From Roseimicrobium gellanilyticum (GTDB lineage: Bacteria; Verrucomicrobiota; Verrucomicrobiia; Verrucomicrobiales; Verrucomicrobiaceae): DNA of 64,000 nucleotides. How positions within the stretch are numbered: the first letter of the stretch is position 1; each line of letters starts with the position of its first letter. Shown here piece by piece: positions 40,547 through 49,902 of this stretch. The stretch spans positions 434,001 through 498,000 of the forward strand of contig NZ_QNRR01000004.1 of the NCBI RefSeq assembly GCF_003315205.1, written 5' to 3'. Below the pieces are notes generated by a model. It did no database searches, had not been told where the DNA came from, and worked only from the letters and a program-made list of their open reading frames with translations. Made by a program: the position numbers and the translations under genes.

Positions 40547-43176
40547 CGGGTCTGGAAAAGGTCACTCTGGATCACCTCATGCAGCAGGTCGCGGATACCG
40601 CCGCCGCGCTTCTCCGCTGCAATGACGATGACGGCGATGGCTTCGCGATCGCGGAAGCTGGGCTCGCGGCCGGTGGCATAGGTGAGCCACTGGCGCGCGA
40701 GATTTGCCAGGAGCGTCTGGCGGTCAGCGGCGAGATAAGCCTGCAGCTCACGGATGTCCTTGAAGGCGCGTCCATCTGTCAGCTCGCCACTCGCATCCAC
40801 ATTCGGCCCCAGCTTGAAGCTGATGCCGATGAACGGGTCAATCTTCCCACGCGGGGCTGTATCTCCCAAATCCAAAGAGCGGTACCGCGTGCGGAAGCCG
40901 CCGATGACATCGTAGCTCTCCAACGCGAAGCCTGCCGGGTCGATCTTCGCATGGCAGCCGGCGCAGGTGGCGTCGTTCCGGTGCTTGTCCAGCAGCTCGC
41001 GAATCGTCGCCGCGCCACGCACATCCGGCTCCACCGCAGGCACCGAGGAGGGAGGCGGCTCAGGCGGATGGCCGAGGATGCGGTCCATGACAAAGGCACC
41101 GCGTGGCACCGGTGAGGTGGTGGTGCCATTCGCCGTGACTTTCAGGATGGAGGCCTGCGTGAGCAAGCCACCACGCTGACAGTCGGCGGGAAGGGCCACG
41201 CGACGGATGGAAGGCCCTACCACACCCTCGATGCCGTAGTGCACGGCGAGCTTTTCATTCAGCATGGCGAACTCCGAACGCACAAGGTGGGTGATGTCGA
41301 GATTCTTCACCAGCATCTCGCGGAAATATGCGCGCGTCTCCAGGATCATGGAGTCCTGCAGATACGGGCTGAACTCCGGGTAGAGCTTCTTGTCAGGGTC
41401 ATTGGCCGCGATGGAGCGCAGCTTCAGCCACTGGCCAGTGAAGTCCTCGATGAAACGTTCCGCGCGCTTGTCCTTGAGCAGGCGTTCGATTTCGGTGCTG
41501 AGGGTCTTTTGCTCATGCAGCGTGCCTGCAGTGGCGAGCTTGGTGAGTTGCTCATCCGGCGCAGTGTTGCTGAGGAAATAGGAGAGGCGGTTCGCGAGCG
41601 CGAAGTCATCGAGCTTTGCCGGCTCATAGTGGAAAAGGAAATCCGGCGAGCACAAGGCCGCGCGACAGGCCCAGCGCATGGCCGTTTCAAAGCAATCACC
41701 CGTCTTCAGCCGCTCTTCTACGAGACCCAGGTAACGCTTCCTCAACCCGTCAGAAACCGGACGACGGAAGGCACGAGGCAGGAAGTTGGCGAGCAATCGA
41801 TCCGCATCCACCAGTGGCTGGGTGCTGGTCACTGTCCAGACGCCCGGCACCGGTTCGGGAGTGTTCTTGCCGAGACGCAGCCAGGATTTTTCATAAGGCT
41901 TGCGGATGGGTGCGCGCACCTCGGGATGATCCTTCGGCACAAACTCCTGGATGGGCAGGTCGCCGAAGATGGCGCGATGCGAACGCGGCGGCCACACGTC
42001 ATTCAGCGGGCCTTCCACATCCATCCAGTCCACCGCGACGCCCGGACCGGTGAAGGCCATGGCGCGACCCTTGCGGTTGTAGTTCGCCACGGGCGCGAGC
42101 GAGGCGGCATCGAAGCCCATCATCTCATTGTGATTCAGCCACACTTCCACTTCGTGTTCCGTGGGCTTGAGGGAGGGCGCGTCGAGGTAGCCGTAGGTAT
42201 AGTTGGGATGCTGGCCACCACGGCCATCCGCCGTGAGCTGCACCACCGCGAGTCGCGCCGCCTCCGTGCCGCGCGCAGGGAGCACCTGTCCCTTGTCCCA
42301 CTGGAAGGACCAGATCGAAGTGCGCACACGGTAGCGGCCCGGATACACCGTGGTGTGGCCGCGGAAGTAGTAGTTCACCGATTCATCTTCACGACGGAAG
42401 ACGCCGACGCTGCTGCCCGTTTCGAAGCTGCCCATGGCCTCATGCGCGCCCTGGTCGATGTGTGCGATCTCACCTGCAGGCGCGTAGGCCGGATCCGCCT
42501 TCCCATCGCGCAGCAGAACCACATCCCCTTGCATGGAGAGGTTCGGCGCCTGCCCACCGCGGTCCGTGAGATACGTGCGCACCTTCTGCACCGTGGGCGC
42601 TTGGGGCCGGGTGGTGATGGCGAGGTCCAGCGCATGGTCTGCCGCCTCCATGTACTTCGCCAGGTTCACGTGGGAAATGCTCAGTGCCTCGCTGTTCTTG
42701 TCGAACCCATGGGCCGTGCCATCCGGCGGGAGCATCGCTTGCAGCGCGATGCCCGGCATATCGAAGAGATCGCGCACCGTGCTCTCATATTCGGAACGGG
42801 TGAGGCGTCGCAGTGCGGTGCGGCCTGTGCCTGCCTGGCGCGTCTCCTCAGCCTGGGTGAGTGTCGTCTTCATCCACGCCAGCACCGGCTGCATCTCGGC
42901 GGCTGGAGGGCGCTCGGATTTTTTTGGCGGCATTTCTCCGGACGCGATGCGGTCATGAATCTTCACCCATTGGGCGAATGTTTCCGCATGGGTAAAGTCC
43001 GTCTTCAGCGCGGAGAGATCGAAGTCGCCCTTTTTGGTATCAGAGTCATGGCAGTCCAGGCAGCGATTCTCCAGAAACGTCCTGGCAGTCGCAGGCAGAT
43101 CTGCCGTGCCCGCAGCGAACGCAGCAGGGGACAGGGCGGAAAGAAGGAACAGGAGCGGGAGATTCCTCAAGAACAC
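40543..43176 (-). CDS. DUF1592/DUF1588/DUF1585 c-type-cytochrome-like protein
   Basis: 877 residues with signal peptide (to ~Ala22). The first haem site is CLDCH (Cys39-Cys42-His43). Then follow DUF1587 (LTRSEYESTVRDLFDM), a carbohydrate-binding-like insert, DUF1595/DUF1592 (LANFLPRAFRRPV, LANRLSYFLSNTAPD), DUF1588 with CAGCH (Cys738-Cys741-His742) and DUF1585 at the end. Known in planctomycetes and verrucomicrobia; a periplasmic electron-transfer role is inferred. First gene of its operon, 91 bases after DUF58. Confidence 0.92.
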   Translation of the reverse strand: MFLRNLPLLFLLSALSPAAFAAGTADLPATARTFLENRCLDCHDSDTKKGDFDLSALKTDFTHAETFAQWVKIHDRIASGEMPPKKSERPPAAEMQPVLAWMKTTLTQAEETRQAGTGRTALRRLTRSEYESTVRDLFDMPGIALQAMLPPDGTAHGFDKNSEALSISHVNLAKYMEAADHALDLAITTRPQAPTVQKVRTYLTDRGGQAPNLSMQGDVVLLRDGKADPAYAPAGEIAHIDQGAHEAMGSFETGSSVGVFRREDESVNYYFRGHTTVYPGRYRVRTSIWSFQWDKGQVLPARGTEAARLAVVQLTADGRGGQHPNYTYGYLDAPSLKPTEHEVEVWLNHNEMMGFDAASLAPVANYNRKGRAMAFTGPGVAVDWMDVEGPLNDVWPPRSHRAIFGDLPIQEFVPKDHPEVRAPIRKPYEKSWLRLGKNTPEPVPGVWTVTSTQPLVDADRLLANFLPRAFRRPVSDGLRKRYLGLVEERLKTGDCFETAMRWACRAALCSPDFLFHYEPAKLDDFALANRLSYFLSNTAPDEQLTKLATAGTLHEQKTLSTEIERLLKDKRAERFIEDFTGQWLKLRSIAANDPDKKLYPEFSPYLQDSMILETRAYFREMLVKNLDITHLVRSEFAMLNEKLAVHYGIEGVVGPSIRRVALPADCQRGGLLTQASILKVTANGTTTSPVPRGAFVMDRILGHPPEPPPSSVPAVEPDVRGAATIRELLDKHRNDATCAGCHAKIDPAGFALESYDVIGGFRTRYRSLDLGDTAPRGKIDPFIGISFKLGPNVDASGELTDGRAFKDIRELQAYLAADRQTLLANLARQWLTYATGREPSFRDREAIAVIVIAAEKRGGGIRDLLHEVIQSDLFQTR

Positions 43177-43267
43177 GGCTCAAAATACGCAGCGATGTGT
43201 CCATTTGTTAGGAGGATTCGGCGGGGTAGGCGTCCTGGGGATCACCACCTGCAGGCAGCAGGAGCCT

Positions 43268-44146
43268 TCACGCCAGCCACGTACGCAGCGCGGTCACCAG
43301 TGAGTCTGCTGTGGTGGTGCTGTGCCAGCGAATGCCATGGGACTCGGCCTGGTGGCGGAGGCTGGCGCGCCACTCGGCCACCTTGCGTGCGTAGGCCACG
43401 CGGATGGGCTCGGCTGCGGTGCGGAGGCGGGTGTGATTCTCTGGCTCGATGAAGTCGAAATCACCGCCTTCCGGCAGGGCGACCTCCATGGGGTCGAGCA
43501 CCTGCAGTGCGAAGACGTCGTGGCCTTGGGCGCGGTAGACGGCGAGTTCAGCCAGGGTGTCTTGTTCGTTATCGAGGAAGTCAGAGATGAAGAGAAGAAA
43601 ACCACGCTGGCGGCAGAGGTCTCGTGCGGCCCGCAGTTCATCTGCCATGCTGGAAGCGCCTGATGCGGATGTCTGAGTGAGCATGGCACAGATGCCGGAC
43701 ACATGATCGGCGCTGCTGCGAGGGGGGAGCACCATTTCCGCGGAGAGACGCAGCGCGGGTGCGTCCCCCTGGCGTCGCGCGAGATGAGCAGCTCCGGCCA
43801 GAGCACGCTTGCCATACTGGAGCTTGGAACTTGGTCCGTGATGGATGGACATGGAGGCGCTGGTATCCAGCAGCAGATACACGGGGCGGCGGGACTCAGC
43901 GCGACTCTCGCGGGTGTAGAGGCGGTGGTGGCGAGCGAGGAGGGACCAGTTCACGCGCCGCAGATCATCGCCCGCCTGATAAGGGCGATGACTGTGGAAC
44001 TCCACGCCGGGGCCTCGTAGCAGGCTCTGGTGCTGCCCATGCCACACCGCATCGGCAAGACCGCGGCCCACGAGGTCAAGATCGTCGATGGCCAGGAAGA
44101 CCTCAGGATCCTCCACGGCGTGCGCGGCTGGAGTGGCGGTGTTCAT
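43268..44146 (-). CDS. DUF58 (vWA-like) protein of a MoxR operon
   Basis: 292 residues from MNTATPAAHA, coupled to moxR by ATGA (44146-44143). DUF58 signature HRPYQAGDDLRRVNWSLLAR (~54-73) and MIDAS DTSAS (Asp94-Ser98). DUF58 proteins are cytosolic partners of MoxR AAA+ chaperones that help insert metal or assemble complexes. Last gene of the Bat-type set. Confidence 0.92.
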   Translation of the reverse strand: MNTATPAAHAVEDPEVFLAIDDLDLVGRGLADAVWHGQHQSLLRGPGVEFHSHRPYQAGDDLRRVNWSLLARHHRLYTRESRAESRRPVYLLLDTSASMSIHHGPSSKLQYGKRALAGAAHLARRQGDAPALRLSAEMVLPPRSSADHVSGICAMLTQTSASGASSMADELRAARDLCRQRGFLLFISDFLDNEQDTLAELAVYRAQGHDVFALQVLDPMEVALPEGGDFDFIEPENHTRLRTAAEPIRVAYARKVAEWRASLRHQAESHGIRWHSTTTADSLVTALRTWLA

Positions 44147-45144
44147 GCTTTCTCCTGGGGAACGTGAGCCAGCAGTCTCGCGATGATGGCATCCGCATCG
44201 GTCTTCTCGGCACGCGCGCGGAAGTTCAGCACGAGACGATGACGCAGCACGGCTGGAGCAAGGGCGCGGATGTCCGCGAAGTCCACATGAGCGCGGCCAT
44301 TCAAAAGCGCGCGTGCCTTGCCTGCGAGTACAAGGGCTTGCGAGGCACGTGGACTCGCGCCGCACTCGATGAACTCGGTCACTCCTGCAACGCTGCCGGA
44401 CTGCGGCCGCGTGGCTGAGACCAGGCTCACCGCATAGCGGCCCACATCCGTCGCGATGGGCACTGCTTGCACCGTCTTTTGCAACGCATGAAGCGCTTCC
44501 GCATCCAGCACGGCATTCACGGTGGACAGCGCGTTGCCGGGCGCGTTCAGGGCGATGGAGAGTTCGTCTTCCAGGTTGGGGTACTCCACGCGAATGCAGA
44601 AGAAGAAGCGGTCGAGCTGCGCCTCGGGCAGAGGATAGGTGCCTTCCATCTCGATGGGGTTCTGTGTGGCGAGCACGAGGAAGGGCGAGGGGAGTTTGTG
44701 TGTCTCGCGGCCGATGGTGACTTCACCTTCCTGCATCGCTTGTAGCAGTGCGGCCTGGGTCTTCGGAGGCGTGCGGTTGATTTCATCCGCGAGCAGCACA
44801 TTGGCGAAGAGCGGGCCCTGCATCACGAGGCGGCGGTAGCGGCCGGTGGCGGGATCTTCCTCCAGCACTTCAGTGCCCGTGATATCGCCAGGCATAAGAT
44901 CCGGGGTGAACTGCACGCGGTGGAACTCCAGGTGCAGCGCCTTCGCCAGCGTGGCGCTCATGAGCGTCTTCCCCACACCCGGCACGCCGAGCAGGAGGGC
45001 GTGTCCACGGCAGAGCAGCGCAAGCAGCAGAAGCTCGGCAGTGTCCTCCTGACCGACGATGCATTTTTTCAATTCATTCCGCAGTGCTTCTCGGGCAGCG
45101 GAGAGGCGGGCGGCGGGATCGCTGGGAGTGGATACGGTGGACAT
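44143..45144 (-). CDS. MoxR-family AAA+ ATPase
   Basis: 333 residues. Walker A GVPGVGKT (53-60), GDITGTEVLEEDP, Walker B LLADEIN (117-123), sensor ATQNPIEMEGTYPLPEAQLD and the C-terminal lid with SPRASQALVLAGKARALLNG. It uses ATP to remodel partner complexes with vWA proteins. Followed directly by DUF58. Confidence 0.94.
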   Translation of the reverse strand: MSTVSTPSDPAARLSAAREALRNELKKCIVGQEDTAELLLLALLCRGHALLLGVPGVGKTLMSATLAKALHLEFHRVQFTPDLMPGDITGTEVLEEDPATGRYRRLVMQGPLFANVLLADEINRTPPKTQAALLQAMQEGEVTIGRETHKLPSPFLVLATQNPIEMEGTYPLPEAQLDRFFFCIRVEYPNLEDELSIALNAPGNALSTVNAVLDAEALHALQKTVQAVPIATDVGRYAVSLVSATRPQSGSVAGVTEFIECGASPRASQALVLAGKARALLNGRAHVDFADIRALAPAVLRHRLVLNFRARAEKTDADAIIARLLAHVPQEKA

Positions 45145-45186
45145 GATGTGAATGGAAAGAGGGGATGGAGTGAAGTGGGAGAGATG

Positions 45187-46083
45187 TTATTCGAATTTGG
45201 GACGACCACCGCCGACGGCGAGGCCGATGCGCTGGGCTGGCTCGGCATCCTCGGGAGCGGGGCGCTGGGTGCCTTTGCCGTCGCCATTGCCATCGAGTTG
45301 GGCATGCTCAGTGACGACGTAGTTGCCCTGCTTGTAGATGGCGAGCACCTGCTCGTAGGTGGCGAGGAAGAGTTCGGTGAGAGTGAGGACGCCGTCCTGA
45401 TTCGCATCGCTCGCCTCCGCCGCGAGTGCTTGTGCCAGGGCCTTGGGAAACTCGGTCTCGCTTTCCTTGTCCTCCGCAGAGCTGGCAGTGATGACGTAGC
45501 GTCCGGGGCCGGAGACGCGCTTTATCAAGTCTGTGCTCACTGTGGTGGTGCCCCATACCACCAGCGGGGTCTGCGGCGAGCACTCCTTCAGCGCAGTGCC
45601 GATCTCACGCATGCTCAGGTCTGGTCCCGGCAGGTTGAACATGGCGCCACCCGGGACGCCATTGGCGTGGCCCTCGAGAATGATCCATGCTGGCCCCGCA
45701 CCGTTAGTCTTGGTATGTGCCACGACCGTTTCCAGTTCGGCGAGCATCGCTTCTCGGGTGCATGGGCCGTCGTATCCGGCGCTCTTGGGGCCGTACAGCA
45801 CAGTGATGTTCGCCGCAGGAATGCCGAAGCGCTGGGTCAGGGAACTGCGGAGGGATTGCAGGTTTGCCTCATAGAAGTCGTGGTGCACATCATCTCCCGG
45901 CGTGCCATTGAAGATCCACACGCGGGGAGTGGTGGTGTTGGTGGACGGCTTCACGACTGCGTCCTGACTGAAGCAGAGTCCGTGCATGACAAGGCATGCT
46001 GCGGATAGCCGAAGGCTCAGGCAAAGTAGCTTCGGCTTCAGCCGAATGAGGATGCCCGCACTCGCGACCGATATTGTCATCAT
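45187..46083 (-). CDS. Caspase-like (C13/C14-fold) secreted protein, apparently catalytically dead
   Basis: About 298 residues from MMTISVASAG. Core strands RVWIFNGTPGDD, PAWIILEGHANG (His kept) and PLVVWGTTTVS, where the nucleophile Cys is expected after the fifth strand but Thr/Ser are found. An EF-hand-like DANQDGVLTLTE follows. The signal peptide n-region (GILIRLKPK) is encoded by a family A repeat. Fold assignment is tentative. In the Bat/MoxR operon between the propeller and MoxR genes. Confidence 0.65.
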   Translation of the reverse strand: MMTISVASAGILIRLKPKLLCLSLRLSAACLVMHGLCFSQDAVVKPSTNTTTPRVWIFNGTPGDDVHHDFYEANLQSLRSSLTQRFGIPAANITVLYGPKSAGYDGPCTREAMLAELETVVAHTKTNGAGPAWIILEGHANGVPGGAMFNLPGPDLSMREIGTALKECSPQTPLVVWGTTTVSTDLIKRVSGPGRYVITASSAEDKESETEFPKALAQALAAEASDANQDGVLTLTELFLATYEQVLAIYKQGNYVVTEHAQLDGNGDGKGTQRPAPEDAEPAQRIGLAVGGGRPKFE

Positions 46084-46128
46084 CCCTGCGCGAGGCCTCA
46101 CTGATTCGGCTGAAGCCGAAGCTACTTT
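46021..46128. repeat. Family A palindromic element, copy 4
   Basis: 108 bp. Ends GCAAAGTAGCT and AGCTACTTT; both arms carry the palindrome TTCGGCTTCAGCCGAA, with a longer centre than the 75-bp copies. It overlaps the start of the caspase-like gene. Confidence 0.85.
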
Positions 46129-46187
46129 CCTGAGGATGCGCATCAGGCTGTATCTAATGATGTGTAAGTATATCATCATAGATCAGT

Positions 46188-47429
46188 TCAGCGTGTGGCC
46201 GGATTCATCGGTGGGCGCTTCTTCCAGATGAGGATGCGGTTGTCGTAGGTCTTCACGGCAAGACGGTCAGGCCCGAGAATCGTCACGTGATAACATCCTG
46301 TGGGCGCAGGTGCAGCAGTCCACATCTCTTCGCCGCTTGGCACGGCAAGCTGGCGCACTGGCGCATTGGCCCGGCCGGAGGTGAGGAAGGCGCTTTTGTA
46401 ATCAGGTGAATAAGCGACGGACGTGAGATCATCAATGGAGCGGCTCACCGTGATGGCCAGCGGTGCATCTGCTGCGCAACGCACCACGCCCCTTTCACGC
46501 ATGGCGACCAGCGCCTCTGAGCCGTCTTGATTCACGGCAATCCAGCGAGGCGTGACGGAGATTTTTGAGATCCAAAGCACCTTCATGTCGGCGAGCGAGA
46601 TCATCGCTACGAGATCATCATCCGGCCCGGGAACTTCGAAGGCCAGTCCCGCAGTCTTGCCATCACCGGACACCGCCATGGACTGCGCGATGATGTTACG
46701 TGTGATTTCAGGAAAGATCTCTTTCACACTGATGCGGCGCGACACCACGGCGGGACCAGGCTCATGCAGCGCGAGACCCGCATTGGTGAATACGAGCAAC
46801 CTCTGCGTGTCAGGGAGGAACTCCAGGGCCACCGGCGGAGCCATCTGCTTCGCGTTCGGATTGTTGGGGTTCATCTGCCGCATCTCCGGTGGCAGGGTGA
46901 GCAGCCGCTTGCCCGCATCATCCTCGACCATCACAGCGCCAGATTGATTGGAGAAGGCGATGCGTTTGCCATCGGGCGTCCACGCCAGGGAACGGAGCGT
47001 GAGAGTGCCCGAGGTGGACTTTCCCAAGGTGCGCACCACGGCGAGATCTGTGGTATCCAAAATCTCGATGCCCGCGCTGTGCAGATTCGCCAGAAGGGTG
47101 CCTTTCGTGGTGGTGCGCAAAGGCCCGCGGTCCAGGCCTACGGCGGAGACCGCTTGCTGGCTCTCAATAGTCCACAGGCCATCACGGAATCCTTTGAGGA
47201 TGCGTTTCAGCCGCAGTCGCGCTTCCTCACTGGGATGCGACTCCATGGCGGTACGCATCACCGGCTCGGCATCGATCCTTTGCGAGAGCGCCTGTTGCGC
47301 TTCATCTCTCAGACGCACCTTGGGCGCGGCGAGCTGATCGATCAGTGCCTGAAGGCGCGCCTCTTCCGATGCTGGTTCCTGGGCGGAGAGCGTGGTGGTG
47401 AGACAGAGGATGGCAAGAAGCCTCTTCAT
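46188..47429 (-). CDS. Secreted beta-propeller (WD40-like) protein
   Basis: 413 residues from MKRLLAILCLTTTLSA (signal peptide). ATGA overlap with the upstream vWA gene (47429-47426). Residues ~20-90 are helical with Arg-rich repeats. After that, repeated blade phrases such as LRSLAWTPDGKRIAFSNQSG, MAVSGDGKTAGLAF and TSVAYSPDYKSAFLTSG fit a propeller. No enzyme motif. Probably a periplasmic scaffold for the operon's proteins. Confidence 0.82.
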   Translation of the reverse strand: MKRLLAILCLTTTLSAQEPASEEARLQALIDQLAAPKVRLRDEAQQALSQRIDAEPVMRTAMESHPSEEARLRLKRILKGFRDGLWTIESQQAVSAVGLDRGPLRTTTKGTLLANLHSAGIEILDTTDLAVVRTLGKSTSGTLTLRSLAWTPDGKRIAFSNQSGAVMVEDDAGKRLLTLPPEMRQMNPNNPNAKQMAPPVALEFLPDTQRLLVFTNAGLALHEPGPAVVSRRISVKEIFPEITRNIIAQSMAVSGDGKTAGLAFEVPGPDDDLVAMISLADMKVLWISKISVTPRWIAVNQDGSEALVAMRERGVVRCAADAPLAITVSRSIDDLTSVAYSPDYKSAFLTSGRANAPVRQLAVPSGEEMWTAAPAPTGCYHVTILGPDRLAVKTYDNRILIWKKRPPMNPATR

Positions 47430-49876
47430 GCGGAGGTGGAGACGGGAGTTTGAGGAGAATAACGGCCAGCGCGGCGTAGCACCCATTCCAGACCCAGCAG
47501 CACGAGCACGGCAGTCCACCAGGGCCAGTGGCTCCAGATGGGTTGCGGCCAGGCACGTGAGTCACGCGCGGCTCGCGCCTCGGAAGCAGCTCGACATGCG
47601 GCGATTGCCGACTCCGGTGTAGTGAGCACTTCGCCACCGCCTGCCTGCGCGAGTTCGGTCATCAATGCGGTATCCGGTGCGGAGCGTGTGTACTCGCTGT
47701 TCTGAATCAGGACGCCGCAAGGCACCACATCGGTAAGTGATTCGCGTCCGGCAGTGGTATCAAAAAGCACCTGCACCTCCTTTGCGGTGAGATCTGCTGG
47801 CACGGGGAGCGAGCCAGCGAACTCACGGCGATCACGGTCATAGATGAGGCGGATACGCGGGCTGCCGGGAACATCCAGCCGCGCGCCGATCTCCTGAACC
47901 GCCATCTTTGCAGGATCGGACTCCGCGAGGAACTCTGCGGCGACGGGGAGGAGCGTGCCCGGTCGTGCCTGGGCGGTGAGGATTTTTCCGGAGAGCTTGT
48001 CACGTCGCCAGCGGATGCTGTTTTCCGCGAGCCACTTCATCGTATTCACCCAGAAGGCCGCGTAGTGAGGCGAAGGATGCGGCGGGCGTGGCGTGGCGGG
48101 CGCACGCGCTTCGCTGGGGTGCGTGGTGAGCGAGGCACCCTGACCCAGCTCAATGCGATCTCCCAAAGTAGGTGCATTATCCGCGCTCCAACGGATCACG
48201 AATTCGCCCCAGCCGCCATTCGGATCTGGAAGGTAGGCGATGGAGCGCCCACGGCCGTAGTTTTGCGCGGCGATGACCGGTTGCTCGGGCTCATCCTGTA
48301 CCACAGCGAGCACGGTGGCTCCCGGTTTGGCGCGACGCACCCGGTTCATGCCGCCGAACTTCGGATGCGTGTCGAGGATGGCCGCATTCTCCTTCGCATC
48401 TGGCGTCATCTGCCAGATGGGATGGGTCCGCACGGAGAGGGGAATGGTGACTTCGAGCGCCTTGCCATAGTGGCCATCGCCATAGTCGAGCATGTCCACG
48501 GGCGTGATCTTTTCCCACGGCGTGCGGTCGTAGTTGCCCGTGTCGAAGGCGGTGTTGCCACCTGCCATGAGGAAGCCGCCGCCACGCTCCACCACCCAGT
48601 CCACGACCCATTGCATCTGCTCCGGGGAGAAGTTCCCCACGGGCACGTCGCTGACCATGATGACATCATAGCTGTGCAGTTCCTCCCGAGTGGTGGGGAA
48701 GGGGCGCGAGGAGTCGACGAGCATCTCGCCATTGGCAAACTTCACGGCAAAGAGATTCGGCTTGTCCACATACTGGCTCACCGGAGTGAAGGTCACGCAC
48801 TCGATCTCGCCGGTGCCGGTGCAGGCTGCGGTAATCATCTCGATGTCATTCACAAAGTGTCCTTCGGAACCGAGCGAGCGCTTGGCGTGGGTGCCTTCCG
48901 CGAGGAGCACGCGCAGCTTCGTGGTCACGACCTCCAGCGTGAAGCTGAAACGGTTGTCCTCCAGCGTTGCTTCCTTTCCTGGTCCGGAAAGTTCCAGGGT
49001 GTAGCGTGTGGTCTGCGCCGGACTGACGAAGCTGAGCTTGCGTGACGCGGAGGAAAAGCCGGAATCCGGTGCGGGTGAGGAAAAGTGTACTGGCTGGCGC
49101 GCGACCTCTGTGCCATCCGCGTCCCGGAGGATGAGTTCGAAGTTCTCCTTGGGCGTCACTCCGCCTGCTTCCAGTTCCACCGGCACGATGACGCGTGATT
49201 GCGCCCGCACCATGCGTGGTGGCAGCACGGAAAGGAGCGTCGCGTTCCGTGCAGGCACATCACGACCCACGAGCTTGGTCGAGGCACGGATGCCTGCATC
49301 ATGCAGGCCCCCCAATGCCGCGCTGATGCGAGTGGCGTCCTGAGTGCAGCCGTCGGATACCACGATGACGTGATCGATATTTGTGCTGCCACCACCGCTC
49401 GCCAGTTTTTCCAAAGCCGCAGCCAGCTTCGTCTGCTGTCCATCGGGAAGGGAGTTGCCTGCCTGAAGCTCGGCGGAAGAGATGATGGTGGAATCTCCGG
49501 CGAACTTGTGAATTTCCGGCTCAGGCAGACCGGCCGACTTCAGGGCGGCGCCCAAGTCACGAGTCCACTTTTGGCTTTCCTCCCAACGGGTGCCGCTTTC
49601 CGTGCCTGCGAGAGTCATGCTGGCAGAGGCATCCAGCAGCACGGCACTGCGTGACGTCTTTGTGGGCGTGCTGACATTCACCGAAGGGTTCAGCAGGATA
49701 AACGTGAGCAATGCGATCGTTCCCAAGCGTAACACGAGCGCCGGCGCCTGCAGCCACGAGGGACGCAACGGTCTGCCGCGAACCGCTGACGCCACCGCGA
49801 CCACGGCAGCGCACGCGGCCAGGCCGACGATCAACGCAACGGGCAAGGCGGGTTGCAGTGAAGAGAAGAAGGTCAT
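47426..49876 (-). CDS. vWA and glutamine-amidotransferase-like membrane protein
   Basis: 816 residues. Two N-terminal helices (~10-32, 45-63), vWA domain with MIDAS DASAS (Asp82-Ser86), a middle beta domain, a class I glutamine-amidotransferase-like domain (~400-600: YDVIMVSDVPVGNFSPEQMQ, ERGGGFLMAGGNTAFDTGNY) and a C-terminal helix (HWPWWTAVLVLLGLEWVL). The amidotransferase Cys/His pair is not evident. BatA/BatB-like partner, inner membrane, of the MoxR system. Confidence 0.85.
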   Translation of the reverse strand: MTFFSSLQPALPVALIVGLAACAAVVAVASAVRGRPLRPSWLQAPALVLRLGTIALLTFILLNPSVNVSTPTKTSRSAVLLDASASMTLAGTESGTRWEESQKWTRDLGAALKSAGLPEPEIHKFAGDSTIISSAELQAGNSLPDGQQTKLAAALEKLASGGGSTNIDHVIVVSDGCTQDATRISAALGGLHDAGIRASTKLVGRDVPARNATLLSVLPPRMVRAQSRVIVPVELEAGGVTPKENFELILRDADGTEVARQPVHFSSPAPDSGFSSASRKLSFVSPAQTTRYTLELSGPGKEATLEDNRFSFTLEVVTTKLRVLLAEGTHAKRSLGSEGHFVNDIEMITAACTGTGEIECVTFTPVSQYVDKPNLFAVKFANGEMLVDSSRPFPTTREELHSYDVIMVSDVPVGNFSPEQMQWVVDWVVERGGGFLMAGGNTAFDTGNYDRTPWEKITPVDMLDYGDGHYGKALEVTIPLSVRTHPIWQMTPDAKENAAILDTHPKFGGMNRVRRAKPGATVLAVVQDEPEQPVIAAQNYGRGRSIAYLPDPNGGWGEFVIRWSADNAPTLGDRIELGQGASLTTHPSEARAPATPRPPHPSPHYAAFWVNTMKWLAENSIRWRRDKLSGKILTAQARPGTLLPVAAEFLAESDPAKMAVQEIGARLDVPGSPRIRLIYDRDRREFAGSLPVPADLTAKEVQVLFDTTAGRESLTDVVPCGVLIQNSEYTRSAPDTALMTELAQAGGGEVLTTPESAIAACRAASEARAARDSRAWPQPIWSHWPWWTAVLVLLGLEWVLRRAGRYSPQTPVSTSA

Positions 49877-49902
49877 GCAGGAGAAGAGCAGCGGGATGGC
49901 GG

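Noticed and set aside
41239-43452. 737-residue plus-strand frame
   Set aside because: Mirror of the DUF1592 gene; His/Arg-rich with no domain, whereas the minus-strand frame has signal peptide and haem motifs.
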